Counted from the first letter of the stretch, positions 17,589-27,012 are shown. The stretch is DNA of 64,000 nucleotides from GCA-2687025 sp964473525 (GCA_964473525.1 CAYYPK010000028.1:1-64000); one strand, 5' to 3'. Numbers and translations: made by a program. Notes: generated by a model not told the origin, from the letters alone.

Positions 17589-18641
17589 ATGGTGAGCCGG
17601 GCGAGCGACATCACACCTGAATGGCTGACGGGCCGCCTGCGGGCTAACGGACATCTCCCGAGCGGTGAAGCGCGCAGCGTGACGCTGGGCGACTCGTTCG
17701 AGTCGACGGCAGCGTTCTGGACGCCCATCCATGTCGAATACGCCGGAGCCGACGACACTGCGCCCTGGCACATGCTGTACAAGCTGTACCGCGAGGACTG
17801 GTACGGCGGCGGCGTGCACGAGACGGAGCTCTACGCTGACTTTGTCGCGCGGATGCACGAGCCACCCGTCGGCGTCTGCTACGACTACGCCGTGGACGAC
17901 GCCACCAAGACCTGCTACCTGCTGCTCCAAGACATCTCGAAGACGCACGACGCGCCCGGAGACGACCTGACAGAGACCGACTTCCACGCGGCAACGCGGT
18001 CGCTGGCTCGCTTCCACACGCACTGGTGGGAGCACGACTGGTTGCGCGCGCGCAGATTCGACAGCGCGCACGGCGGGCCGCTGCGGATGGCGAATGCGTG
18101 CTCGCCGAAGAACATCCGCGCAAACGCGGACCACTGGCGGCAAACGGCGCTGCCCAACTTCCTCGCGGAGCACTCCGCAAAAGTGACCCCCGGCGGAGTC
18201 GAGACGCTGGAGCTAGCCGTTGAGCGATGGGCAGACGTGTTCACCGAGCGCATTCGCGACGGCGAGTCGTGGACGTTCACCCACGGCGATGCCCACACGG
18301 GCAACATGTTCTTCCCACGCGACCCAGCGACCCAATCCGTGCTGCTCGTCGACTGGGAGACGTACAAGCGCGGCATAGGCGCGTACGATATCGCGTACAT
18401 GCTGCTCTTCTTCCGCGACGCCGGGCAGCGGCGCGAGCTCGAGAAGACCGTCCTGCCGCTGTACCACGAGTTGCTTGTAGCCGGTGGCGTTGAGTCGTAC
18501 CCATACGAGGCAATGGAGCGCGACTATCGACTAGCGATCGTCGCCTGCCTCTTCCCGCCGATTGCATGGTCGTCGTATGGTGGCGCGAACCTGGCCCTCG
18601 CGGCGTTTGATGACTGGGACTGCGGGGAGCTGCTCGCATGA
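17589..18641 (+). CDS. Phosphotransferase, ecdysteroid-kinase-like/APH fold (copy 2)
   Basis: 350 residues, start at 17589. It is a full-length tandem duplicate of the preceding gene, sharing TPEWLT-RLRANGHLP at the N-terminus and FDDWDCGELLA at the C-terminus. Catalytic loop HGDAHTGNMFF and VDWETYKRGIGAYDIAYM retain the key His, Asp, Asn and second Asp, so it should be active. The two copies differ most in the middle lid region, hinting at different substrates. The spacer between the copies is 48 bp. Its stop overlaps the ATG of a 48-residue ORF (ATGA). Confidence 0.82.
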   Translation: MVSRASDITPEWLTGRLRANGHLPSGEARSVTLGDSFESTAAFWTPIHVEYAGADDTAPWHMLYKLYREDWYGGGVHETELYADFVARMHEPPVGVCYDYAVDDATKTCYLLLQDISKTHDAPGDDLTETDFHAATRSLARFHTHWWEHDWLRARRFDSAHGGPLRMANACSPKNIRANADHWRQTALPNFLAEHSAKVTPGGVETLELAVERWADVFTERIRDGESWTFTHGDAHTGNMFFPRDPATQSVLLVDWETYKRGIGAYDIAYMLLFFRDAGQRRELEKTVLPLYHELLVAGGVESYPYEAMERDYRLAIVACLFPPIAWSSYGGANLALAAFDDWDCGELLA

Positions 18642-18784
18642 CGGCGCCAGCGCCGAGGGAGGCCGCCGGGCAGGGGAATCGCAAGCCTGTTGTCATTCGC
18701 TGCCAGCGGGAGTCCGTGGGAGAGTGGCTTCTCAAACTCCTCCGCAGACATCGGCTCTGGTCGCCGTGGTGGTGGCCGTTCTGA
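18638..18784 (+). CDS. Small Trp-rich protein (48 aa), translationally coupled to the kinase
   Basis: ATG at 18638 overlaps the kinase stop in the ATGA arrangement used repeatedly in this genome. The peptide has a basic-polar first half and then GEWLLKLLRRHRLWSPWWWP before the stop. The tail (hydrophobic-basic helix followed by a Trp/Pro cluster) is reminiscent of small single-helix membrane proteins such as those called DUF5989, but here the sequence stops where the membrane helix would continue. It may be a real microprotein, a frameshifted remnant, or chance. Confidence 0.35.
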   Translation: MTAPAPREAAGQGNRKPVVIRCQRESVGEWLLKLLRRHRLWSPWWWPF

Positions 18785-18865
18785 GGGGCGTATGGCGCCA
18801 GGGGCGTCAGAAACGCACGGCGGGCTGGCGTCGCACCCGCTGAATCACCCTTGAGGATCTGACAC

Positions 18866-21514
18866 TTGGTCTTGGCGATGGCGTCTGGCATAGCGCGGGC
18901 ATGCGCTTGGTACGCGGTAACGTCGCTGTGTGTGCTCTGCGTGTTTGGCTGTGCGCAGGCGGGGAATCCTGGTGGATCGCCGTCTGAGTCTGGCACGCAG
19001 GCGCCGCCGCCGCGGTACGAGGGTGAGGGCGCGATGGCGGTTGCCATGGAGCGGTACGCGGAGGCGCTGCACCTCACCCGCGACCGGGGAGAATTTGAGA
19101 CGTCGGACGAGCATGCGGCGCGGCGCGCGGAATTCGACGCGTTACGTCCCGAACTCCGTGCCTTGGAGGAACGGCAGTTCCTGCTGACATTCGACGTAGC
19201 GGCCTCGCCATACGACCCCGATGAGGCGCTGTACCGGCTCCGCGTGTCGAAGCCGGGCCTGCTGGCGCCAGCGTACGCCGAGGTGTCGGCCAATCGGCTT
19301 CAGGCGCGCCGCATGAAGGCGTCGCTGAGTCACGCATATGGTGTCGCGGTGATCCGATCCGCGAGACCGCACGTACAGAGGGTATGGCTGAAAACCGGGG
19401 CAGGCGACATGCCGCTGGTGTTCCCGAGCGCCTGGACGGCCGGCCCGACGTACCACGGCCTTCCCGGGAGGATCCTGTCCGCAGACTTCTCGCCAGACGG
19501 GAGGCGACTCGCCGCCGCCGATGTGTCGGGCCCCGCGCACCTTTGGGACTTCCGTCGCTTCACGCACACGGAACGCATGATCCCCATCGAGCTCCCGCGT
19601 ACCAGGCAGGATCACCCCAACGCCGTCGCGTTTTCACCCGACGGGACAACCGTGGTCCTCGGCACCCACGACGCCCTGCTGGAGTATTGGCGCCCTGTTG
19701 AAGACACGCTCACGACGCTTCCTGTGGGGCACACGAATCAGGTGCGTCGCGTTCGCTTCTTCCCGGACGGCCTGCGCCTGGTCTCCACCGGCTGGGATGA
19801 TACCGCGCGTGTGTGGTCGTTCAGCGAAGCCGCCCCGTCGGCGCGGATGGAGGGGCACGGCGGAGGCGTCGATGACGTGGCCTTCCTCCTGAACGGCGAC
19901 GTCGCGACGGGAGGGAGCGACGGCGCCATCCGCGTGTGGGCGGGCGACAGTGGCGCCCCAAGGCGCACGCTGTACGAGCAGCCAGGCCACATCAGGTCGC
20001 TCGCGGCGTCTCCGACACTGCCCCTGCTCGCCGCGGGCGTGACACCTACGGGCGACATCCTCGTCATCGACACCGAGGCCGGCGTGCTGGTACGTAGCTG
20101 GGTCGCACTGGGAGCGCACATCTGGGACATGCTCTTTGCCGCCGACGGTCGTATTCTGATTTCGGCGCCAGAGACGCGGCGGATCCACGTGTACGACGTT
20201 GTGAGTGGTGAGACGCTGCAAGTGACCGAGCTACACAACGACATCATCGGCAGCCTCGCGTTGTCCAAGGATGGGGCGCTTCTCGCCGCTGGTACTTGGG
20301 GTGGGGCGGTTCAGATGTGGTACCGCGTTGGGTCGGACATCGCCCCTATCGAGCCCGTCGCTCCCAGTGACCCGGCGGCCATCGCAGGCACGGACACGGG
20401 CCAGCAAGCGCTCGACGCGATGGTGGCCGCTGCTGGCCGCCGCAGGCAGGAAGCCGCGCCGGCCTACGTTCCGGCGCCCGAGCGGGTGGGGCCGCGTACA
20501 TACGCCCTCCTCGTCGGTGTCGACAGCTACGACAACTTCGCCGGCCTTGTGAATCCCATCAGCGACGCTGCAGCCGTGGAGGAGGAGCTCCGCGAGAATT
20601 ACGGTGTCAACACCCTCCTGCTGGCGGACCCATCCCGCGCGGAATTCTTGACGCAACTCCACGCGCTCGCGGAGCGCCACTACGACCGCGACGACCAACT
20701 TCTCGTGTTCTTCTCTGGCCACGGATGGTTCGACGAGGTTCTCAAGCGCGGATACCTGGCGATGCGCGACGCGGCGCCACTCGACGAGGACGTGTTCCGT
20801 GACACGTTCGTGTCCCACGAGGACGTCCGCGCGGTACTGGAGCGGCTGGCCTGTCGACATGTGCTGCTGATCGTAGACTCGTGCTTCAGCGGTAAGCTCG
20901 ATCCCACTGTCGCGATGGCCACGAGCGGTCGCGGCTCAGGCGACGGTATGTACGACGGCATCCCACGAGACGAGTACATAGAACGCAAGATGGAGTTCGT
21001 GACACGCCGCTACATCACCGCTGGGGGGAAGGAGTTCGTACCGGACGGCCGCCCGGGCGAGCACAGCCCGTTCGCGCGTCAGCTTCTGGCGGCGCTACGG
21101 AATCTTGGCGGCGAGGGCGGCATCCTCACATTCGAGGAGATGGCGCTGTATCTGAAGCGGGTGGAGCCGCAGCCGCTCTCCGGTGAACTACTCGGCAACG
21201 AGCCCGGCAGCAGCTTTGTCCTGGTGACGCGGACAGAGAGGCCGTCGGCGCCGCAACCCGTGTATGGCTATCTGGACCTCGTTGTCCAACCACCGGGAGC
21301 CACCGTGTCCGTCCGCCGCTCAAGCGCGGAAGGGCACGGCCCGCCGAGGTCGCTCCGTATCGAGCCGGTGGCGGCCGAGACCCGTCGGTACCGCCTTCCT
21401 GAAGGCACGTACACGGTGACGGTGTCCCACGTTGGCCATTCAGCGAGGACGCGGGAAGTCACCATCACGGAGGCATCCCAGAAACTGAGGATAGTCCTTT
21501 CACCGACGCCATAG
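18866..21514 (+). CDS. Lipoprotein with WD40 propeller, caspase (C14) domain and PEGA domain
   Basis: 882 residues from a TTG at 18866 that has GAGGA eight bases upstream; ATG 18878 is an alternative. A signal peptide ends in lipobox VFGC (Cys29). Residues about 195-500 contain WD40-like repeats (FSPDGRRLAAADVSG, FSPDGTTVVLGTHDALLEYW, DDTARVWSF, GSDGAIRVW). A peptidase C14 domain follows from about 555: YALLVGVDSYDNF, catalytic His619 in FFSGHGW and catalytic Cys673 in VDSCFSG. The last 90 residues form a PEGA-like surface domain (LDLVVQPPGATVSV; LPEGTYTVTVSH). It should sit on the periplasmic side or cell surface. Proteolysis after Lys/Arg is typical of bacterial metacaspase-like enzymes; the partner is unknown. 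Confidence 0.88.
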   Translation: MVLAMASGIARACAWYAVTSLCVLCVFGCAQAGNPGGSPSESGTQAPPPRYEGEGAMAVAMERYAEALHLTRDRGEFETSDEHAARRAEFDALRPELRALEERQFLLTFDVAASPYDPDEALYRLRVSKPGLLAPAYAEVSANRLQARRMKASLSHAYGVAVIRSARPHVQRVWLKTGAGDMPLVFPSAWTAGPTYHGLPGRILSADFSPDGRRLAAADVSGPAHLWDFRRFTHTERMIPIELPRTRQDHPNAVAFSPDGTTVVLGTHDALLEYWRPVEDTLTTLPVGHTNQVRRVRFFPDGLRLVSTGWDDTARVWSFSEAAPSARMEGHGGGVDDVAFLLNGDVATGGSDGAIRVWAGDSGAPRRTLYEQPGHIRSLAASPTLPLLAAGVTPTGDILVIDTEAGVLVRSWVALGAHIWDMLFAADGRILISAPETRRIHVYDVVSGETLQVTELHNDIIGSLALSKDGALLAAGTWGGAVQMWYRVGSDIAPIEPVAPSDPAAIAGTDTGQQALDAMVAAAGRRRQEAAPAYVPAPERVGPRTYALLVGVDSYDNFAGLVNPISDAAAVEEELRENYGVNTLLLADPSRAEFLTQLHALAERHYDRDDQLLVFFSGHGWFDEVLKRGYLAMRDAAPLDEDVFRDTFVSHEDVRAVLERLACRHVLLIVDSCFSGKLDPTVAMATSGRGSGDGMYDGIPRDEYIERKMEFVTRRYITAGGKEFVPDGRPGEHSPFARQLLAALRNLGGEGGILTFEEMALYLKRVEPQPLSGELLGNEPGSSFVLVTRTERPSAPQPVYGYLDLVVQPPGATVSVRRSSAEGHGPPRSLRIEPVAAETRRYRLPEGTYTVTVSHVGHSARTREVTITEASQKLRIVLSPTP

Positions 21515-21655
21515 GGTTCGCCAAGAGAGAGAGCCCGCGCTCCCGCGGTGCGGCCAAAGCGGGTCCCGCCAGCAGGCGTTGGCCGCGCGTGGCTCAGTCA
21601 CCTTGGCTCCCCAACGTTACACGTACACGCTCCCCAAAACGGAGGTCGCTCCCAA

Positions 21656-24058
21656 GTGTTCCGCACCACGCTCACACTAGCCCTATGGGCCACGCTAGCA
21701 AGCATGGCCGACGCCGCCGACTGGCCAGGCTGGCGAGGCCCAACGACGGACATGGTCGCCGCCGACACACAGGTGTTCGAGCCTGACGTAGACTACGAAC
21801 TGACTGTAAGGTGGCGGGCTCCCCTCGGTTCCGGCTACTCGAGCGTGTCGGTCGCCCACGGTCTGGCTGTCACGATGTTCTCCGACGGAGAGTCCGATGT
21901 CCTAGTCGCGTTCCACGCAGACACCGGCGACGAGGCGTGGCGCTACGAAGTGGCGCCCACGTACCTGGGTCACGACGGCTCGCAGACCGGGCCTATCTCG
22001 ACGCCGTACGTCGCTGCGGACCTCGTATACGCGCTCGGCCCGCGAGGGCATCTCGTAGCCGTGTCGACCGCAACGGGCGAGGAAGTCTGGACGCGGCATC
22101 TTGTGGACGACTTCGGCGCCGCTGAGCCAGTCTACGGCTTCTCGATGTCGCCGCTGTTGGCTGGCGACACGCTCCTCGTGCAGGTTGGCGCTGGCGACGG
22201 GAGGGCGGTGGCGGGTCTGGACCGTCACACCGGCGGATTACTCTGGCAGGCGGGCAAGGGCGCGGTGGACTACCAGTCGCCCGCGCTCATCCCCATCAGC
22301 GGCGACACGCAGTTGGTCTACTCCACGAAGGAGTGGGTCGGCGGGGTTCGCCCGGACACGGGCGAGACGCTCTGGGAGTACGAGCACGGTGGCGACGGGT
22401 CCGCCACGGGCTCCGGGGCGATGAATCCGCTGGCCGTCGGCGCCGATCGGCTGTTCCTCACGCATAAGGGCTCCGCCTCCGCCCTTCTGACGCTGTACGA
22501 CGACGCGGGAGGCGTCGCGCCGAAGCTCGAATGGGAGACGCGGTCGATTCGGTCATCCTACGGCGTCCCTGTGTATCACGACGGATTCCTTTACAGCTAC
22601 AGCCGCACGCTGCTCACGTGCGTGGACATCGCGACGGGCGAGCCCATGTGGAAGTCGCGGCCTCCCGGCGACGGCTTTCCCATCGTGGTCGACGGGCGGC
22701 TAATCGTCGCAACGCAGAAGGGCGGTCTGCACGTTGTCGAAGCCAGCCCCGACACGTACACGGAAGTGGCCGGCGTGAGGCTCTTCGAAGACCTGGTCTG
22801 GTGCCCGCCGACGTTCGCGAACGGCAGTGTGTACGCCCGCAGCCTCGGCGAGATCGCTCGCGTCGACCTGACGCCGACGACCGGCGCAGCGCCTGTCGCC
22901 GTCGCGGACGAGTCTGCGCCTGGCTTCCGCGGCTTTCTCGCGCGTGTGGCTGCGGCCGACGACAAGCCTACGGAAGTCGACACGTTCCTGTCGCAGCAGT
23001 CGAACATCCCCATCATCGAGGACGGCGGCACGGTGTGGTTCGTCTACCGTGGCGCCGCGGAGCAGGACGTCGCCATCACGGGCGACTTCCTCGGGAACAG
23101 GCGCGCCGAAACGATGAACCGAGTCGCGGATACCGAGCTCTACTACTACGAGGCGGCGATTGAGCCGGGGGCGCGTCTCAACTACCGGTTCGTCGTGGAC
23201 TTCGACACGACCGCGCTCGACCCGCTGAATCCGCGCAACGTGCCCCAGACGATGAGCATCTACAACGACGGAGGCGGCGAAGCGTCCTGGTTCGCCATGC
23301 CAGACTGGGCGGCGGCGGATCACCTGTCTGAGGCGCCGGTCACCGCCGCCGGGCGCCTGGAGACCATCGAAGTCGCTACGACAGACACCACCCGAACCGT
23401 CGACGTCTACCTGCCCTCTGGCTATACAGGTTCCGACGCAGTCTACCCCGTGGCCTACATCCACTGGGGAGAGCCTACGCGGACGCTGGGGATGCTCACG
23501 ACGACATTGGACAACGTCATTGGACACACAGTGGAGCCGGTCATCGCGGTGTTCGTGCATCGCACGGCGGGCGGGTTCGGTGAGCTTATCTGGGACGGAC
23601 GTCGCGAGTACGTCCGATCCATCGCCGAGGATGTCGCGCCGGCGATTGAGGAGCGCTATCGCGTGCGTACCGGGAGGGACGCTCGCGCGTCCATCGGCTA
23701 CGGGTTCGGCGGGCTTGCGGCGCTCGACCTCGCGTTCACGTACCCGGAGATGTTCGGCAAGGTCGCGGCGCAGTCGCCGATGCGCCTCACCGCCCAGGAG
23801 GACGAACTCAGGGCGCGTGTGACGGACGCGACGCGCCATCCGTTCCGCCTCTGGCTCGGGTGGGGCGTCTACGACACGCGCTCGACGCTGGAGGGCTGGA
23901 GCACGGTGACGTGGAACGTCGCCCTGCGCGAATTCTTCGAGACGCGTGGGTACGACGTCGCCGGCGGCCAGGTCAGCCAGGGCGGCGGCTGGGAGAGCTG
24001 GCGCCAGCGCAACGACGAGGTGTTCGAGGCGCTGTTCCCGACAGCCGACAGTCGCTAG
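21656..24058 (+). CDS. Secreted PQQ-type propeller fused to a probably inactive esterase-D-like domain
   Basis: 800 residues from a GTG at 21656 with GGAGG ten bases upstream; the next 20 residues are a signal peptide (FRTTLTLALWATLASMADA). DWPGWRGP and repeats such as DTGDEAWRYEV and ATGEEVWTRHL show a PQQ-like outer-membrane-type beta-propeller to about residue 430. An Ig/CBM48-like linker (VAITGDFLG) leads to a C-terminal alpha/beta-hydrolase of the enterochelin-esterase type from about 570. The nucleophile elbow reads SIGYGFGGLAAL, with Gly683 where Ser is expected, and the catalytic His position in the GGHDxxxW motif is Trp779 (GGGWESW). The esterase domain is therefore probably a binding module. 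Confidence 0.8.
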   Translation: MFRTTLTLALWATLASMADAADWPGWRGPTTDMVAADTQVFEPDVDYELTVRWRAPLGSGYSSVSVAHGLAVTMFSDGESDVLVAFHADTGDEAWRYEVAPTYLGHDGSQTGPISTPYVAADLVYALGPRGHLVAVSTATGEEVWTRHLVDDFGAAEPVYGFSMSPLLAGDTLLVQVGAGDGRAVAGLDRHTGGLLWQAGKGAVDYQSPALIPISGDTQLVYSTKEWVGGVRPDTGETLWEYEHGGDGSATGSGAMNPLAVGADRLFLTHKGSASALLTLYDDAGGVAPKLEWETRSIRSSYGVPVYHDGFLYSYSRTLLTCVDIATGEPMWKSRPPGDGFPIVVDGRLIVATQKGGLHVVEASPDTYTEVAGVRLFEDLVWCPPTFANGSVYARSLGEIARVDLTPTTGAAPVAVADESAPGFRGFLARVAAADDKPTEVDTFLSQQSNIPIIEDGGTVWFVYRGAAEQDVAITGDFLGNRRAETMNRVADTELYYYEAAIEPGARLNYRFVVDFDTTALDPLNPRNVPQTMSIYNDGGGEASWFAMPDWAAADHLSEAPVTAAGRLETIEVATTDTTRTVDVYLPSGYTGSDAVYPVAYIHWGEPTRTLGMLTTTLDNVIGHTVEPVIAVFVHRTAGGFGELIWDGRREYVRSIAEDVAPAIEERYRVRTGRDARASIGYGFGGLAALDLAFTYPEMFGKVAAQSPMRLTAQEDELRARVTDATRHPFRLWLGWGVYDTRSTLEGWSTVTWNVALREFFETRGYDVAGGQVSQGGGWESWRQRNDEVFEALFPTADSR

Positions 24059-24942
24059 CGCGCGAAGTTCCCCGCGACGTTCACCGGACGGAACAGCGAG
24101 CGACGCTTCGCGGGCATCCGCTCTACGAGCACCGGGTCGGGGTCCCAGTCGTGCCACTTCGTGCACACCGTGTTGTAGCTGTTCAGCACGGCGACGCGTG
24201 GGTGGTCCGGGTTAGTCCAGTTCGTCGCGCTGTGGGTCAACGCCTCCGTGAACAGCAGCACCGAGCCCGCCGGACACCCGTACGTGTCCCACAGCGGCGA
24301 GTCAGGGCTGTACGCCGACTCGGGCGCGGTGAACGCCGCCTTGTGACTCCCCGAGATGACGATCGTCCCGCCCGTCCCATGCTCGACTTCGGATAGTTCC
24401 CATATGGCCCGCACGAGACCGGCGTGCGCCTTGCCGGGGAAGCAGCGGTACTCGTGAGCGTCGCCGGGCAGCCGCATCATGCCGTTGCCGTTGTGCGGGC
24501 CGAAGCCTCCGCCAGCGTCGCGATGGCGGTACGCGCACATCTCAAGGCGGAAGCCGTACGTGTCCTCGTTTCCGAACGAAGCACCGCCTCCGTCGCGGTA
24601 CGGCATGTACACGAATTCCTGACAGAACGCGATGGCTACCGGGTGGTCGATGAGCCGCTGGGTCGGGCCGGCTAGCGGCGTCCGCTCGTGCTCCGGCACG
24701 CTGTTCGAATCCGTGTGAATGCGCGTGATCCACTCGCGCATCTCGCCTGCCTCATCTTCGGACAGCACTCCGGGAATCAGCAGCCAGCCCCGTGTGTCGA
24801 AGACATACTTCTGCTCCTGCGTCAGCGGGGTGACGGGGGCGCCCTCCGAGTCGGTCGTCGTGTAGACCGTGCCGCCGTCGTGCACGGGTCGGCCGAGATC
24901 CTTGTCGAAGAACACGGGGTCAGGGATCTGCGCGTCGCGCAT
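24055..24942 (-). CDS. Phytanoyl-CoA dioxygenase (PhyH)-family protein with HxG metal motif
   Basis: 295 residues. The double-stranded beta-helix core is marked by TRGWLLIPGVLSEDEA near the N-terminus, HGTGGTIVISGSHK in the middle and ALTHSATNWTNPDHPRVAV at the end. The proximal metal motif appears as His150-Asn-Gly152 (GFGPHNGNG), in place of HxD; His237 and the following Arg are present. PhyH enzymes are Fe(II)/2-oxoglutarate oxygenases acting on small molecules. The stop overlaps the stop region of the convergent propeller-esterase gene by 4 bp. It lies 18 bp after the GCPII-like peptidase gene and is probably cotranscribed with it. Confidence 0.82.
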   Translation of the reverse strand: MRDAQIPDPVFFDKDLGRPVHDGGTVYTTTDSEGAPVTPLTQEQKYVFDTRGWLLIPGVLSEDEAGEMREWITRIHTDSNSVPEHERTPLAGPTQRLIDHPVAIAFCQEFVYMPYRDGGGASFGNEDTYGFRLEMCAYRHRDAGGGFGPHNGNGMMRLPGDAHEYRCFPGKAHAGLVRAIWELSEVEHGTGGTIVISGSHKAAFTAPESAYSPDSPLWDTYGCPAGSVLLFTEALTHSATNWTNPDHPRVAVLNSYNTVCTKWHDWDPDPVLVERMPAKRRSLFRPVNVAGNFAR

Positions 24943-24960
24943 GGCGTGCTGTCTCCGGTG

Positions 24961-27012
24961 CTATTGCGTCTGTTTGGGCAGCTCTTCGATGGCGTCCGCA
25001 ACGCGTTCGCAGGCGGCTGCCAAGATGTCCAGTTGCGTGTCCAGTTGGGCGGCGTCTCCGGTGTCCAGCGCGTCGCGCACGCCAGGAAACACGACGGCGG
25101 CATAGCCTGTCCGCCAGCCGGGCGCGTAGATGAGGTGCTTGAACCACGGACGTCGGGGTAGACCTTCCTCGTGCGTGAGCATGCGCTCAATGCGGTACAC
25201 GTCACTCGGGACACGCTCGACGTCCGCACGCTCCGCTGCCCCTCGCCAGCGACCCAAAGCAACGCGCAGTCGCGCGGTCCGTGTCGAGCCCTCCAGCGTA
25301 TCGGCGTGCTCTTCCACCAAGTTGTCGGTGGCGGCGAGGAGCTCGTTGGCGTAGGCGGCATAGTCGAACGGGGGCGCCTCCGCGTTCGCCAGGCGGAGAG
25401 CGATGAGACCCCACACCTTCGCCATGGCGGCGTGGTACCGGAAGCCAGGGTCCCCGAAGTTCTCCATCCAGTAGAAGTTGTCCTGCATCGCGTGATAGAC
25501 GCCATACGGGCCGTGGAAACCCATGCTGAGCGACGCGATGCCGAGGTGACCGATGAACGGCGAGTGATCTGAGCCGCTGCCAAGGGCGCCCAAACTCGGC
25601 TCGGCCGTCCCTTGCCGCGCCGCCCACGCGTCGTGGATGCTGCCGAGCGTGTTCGGGTCGATGACGTCACGCGTCACCTCACGCGCGAGCTTCTTGAGTG
25701 AGGGCACGGCGCTGGCCCCGAAGTTCGGCCCGGTCGCGGCGATGTCGACGTTGAGGTACGCGACGGCCTTGGCGCGGAGCTCATCGGCGAGATCCTCGAC
25801 CCACTCCGTGGCGCCGAGGATGCCGAACTCCTCCGCGTCCCAACTCGCGAAGACGATGGTGCGCTTCGGACGAACGCCGTCCTCGGCGAGAAGGCCCAGG
25901 CACCGAGCAACCTCTAGGAGCGCCGCCGTTCCGCTGCTCGGGTCCGCGGCCCCGTACGTCCACGCGTCGTGGTGGTTGCCCAAGATCACCCATTCGTCCG
26001 GCAGTTCCGAGCCGGGTAGCATCGCGATGACGTTGCGGATCGGGCGGTTCTCGTGGCTGGACTCAACGTGCATTTCCACGACAGCCGGCCCCGGACCCAC
26101 GTGATAGGCGAACGGTAAGCCGCCCTGCCATCCGGGCGGAACGTTGGGGCCAGCAAGCGCCTGAAGCAGTGGCTCCGCGTCGCCGTACGACAGCGGGGCG
26201 ACGGGTATCTTGGGCAGGTCGGTCGCTTCCTCGCGCGACAGGCGCCGCGCCGTTGGCGTGGACGCCCACCCAGGAGTGAGAGGGTCGCTCGCGTGGACGA
26301 AGATGTACTTGACCGTGCCTCGCTGAATGGCGTCGGCAGGCCGTTGCGGCCCACGCGGATAGACGTCGCCCTTCGTGTAGCCGTCGTCCGCCGGGTCGGA
26401 ATAGAGCAGCAGCGCGGCGGCCCCACGCTCCTCGGCAACGTGCGCCTTGACGCCTCGGTAGCTCCCGCCGTACCGCGCGATACACACGCGGCCTTCGACG
26501 GAGACGCCCATCGCCTCGAGCGCGTCGTAGTCCTCCGGCAAGCCGCGGTTGACGTATACGAGGGACGCTCGTACCTCTCCGTCCGCGGCGTACGCGTTGT
26601 AGCCCGCGATGACCGGGGCGAAGGAGTCCTTGTCCCATTGCCAAGGGATCTCGCTGCCGCGCGCCTCGAAGGAGGGCATCCCGGGCGTGACGAGCTTCAC
26701 GGAGATCCGACCGGGGTGCGGGAGGTACACCTCGTAGTCGTAGGGCGTCACGTCGAGACCGTAGGAGGCGTACTGCGACGCAAGATAGTCGGCGACCGCG
26801 AGGCTGGCGGGAGTTCCAGCGACATGCGGCTCCTCGGTGAGCCTCAGGGACTGCGCCCGACACGAATCCGCCGACACCAGTTCCTGGAACGCCGCCTCCG
26901 TCGCTCGCTGCCGTTCCGCGCCAGCGTCCGTGAACCCCGTGATGGCGCCCGCCGACAAAGGGGCAAGGGACACGAGCATCGTGACGGCGAAGCGTCTGAG
27001 CGTCGGGAGCAT
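24961..27012 (-). CDS. Secreted glutamate carboxypeptidase II-like M28B metallopeptidase
   Basis: 683 residues from the ATG at 27012 (AGGA five bases upstream) which starts a signal peptide MLPTLRRFAVTMLVSLAPLSAGA. Order of domains matches GCPII/PSMA: short N-part, protease-associated domain with SASDPLTPGW-like segment, catalytic M28 core, helical dimerisation domain. The two-zinc site is complete: NHHDAW (His), AADPSSGTA (bridging Asp), DAEEFG (catalytic Glu and ligand Glu), NVDIAA (Asp), YHAMQDN (His). It should cleave C-terminal Glu or Asp from peptides in the periplasm or outside. It lies between an M28 aminopeptidase-like gene (88 bp upstream) and the PhyH gene. Confidence 0.9.
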   Translation of the reverse strand: MLPTLRRFAVTMLVSLAPLSAGAITGFTDAGAERQRATEAAFQELVSADSCRAQSLRLTEEPHVAGTPASLAVADYLASQYASYGLDVTPYDYEVYLPHPGRISVKLVTPGMPSFEARGSEIPWQWDKDSFAPVIAGYNAYAADGEVRASLVYVNRGLPEDYDALEAMGVSVEGRVCIARYGGSYRGVKAHVAEERGAAALLLYSDPADDGYTKGDVYPRGPQRPADAIQRGTVKYIFVHASDPLTPGWASTPTARRLSREEATDLPKIPVAPLSYGDAEPLLQALAGPNVPPGWQGGLPFAYHVGPGPAVVEMHVESSHENRPIRNVIAMLPGSELPDEWVILGNHHDAWTYGAADPSSGTAALLEVARCLGLLAEDGVRPKRTIVFASWDAEEFGILGATEWVEDLADELRAKAVAYLNVDIAATGPNFGASAVPSLKKLAREVTRDVIDPNTLGSIHDAWAARQGTAEPSLGALGSGSDHSPFIGHLGIASLSMGFHGPYGVYHAMQDNFYWMENFGDPGFRYHAAMAKVWGLIALRLANAEAPPFDYAAYANELLAATDNLVEEHADTLEGSTRTARLRVALGRWRGAAERADVERVPSDVYRIERMLTHEEGLPRRPWFKHLIYAPGWRTGYAAVVFPGVRDALDTGDAAQLDTQLDILAAACERVADAIEELPKQTQ

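Noticed and set aside
16494..18641. Tandem kinases as aminoglycoside resistance genes
   Set aside because: They match the ecdysteroid-kinase-like branch, and no other resistance or mobile genes are near.
22700..24166. 488-codon minus-strand frame opposite the propeller-esterase gene
   Set aside because: Composition is Arg/Val/Asp-biased and no motif is seen; the plus-strand gene has a signal peptide and propeller repeats.
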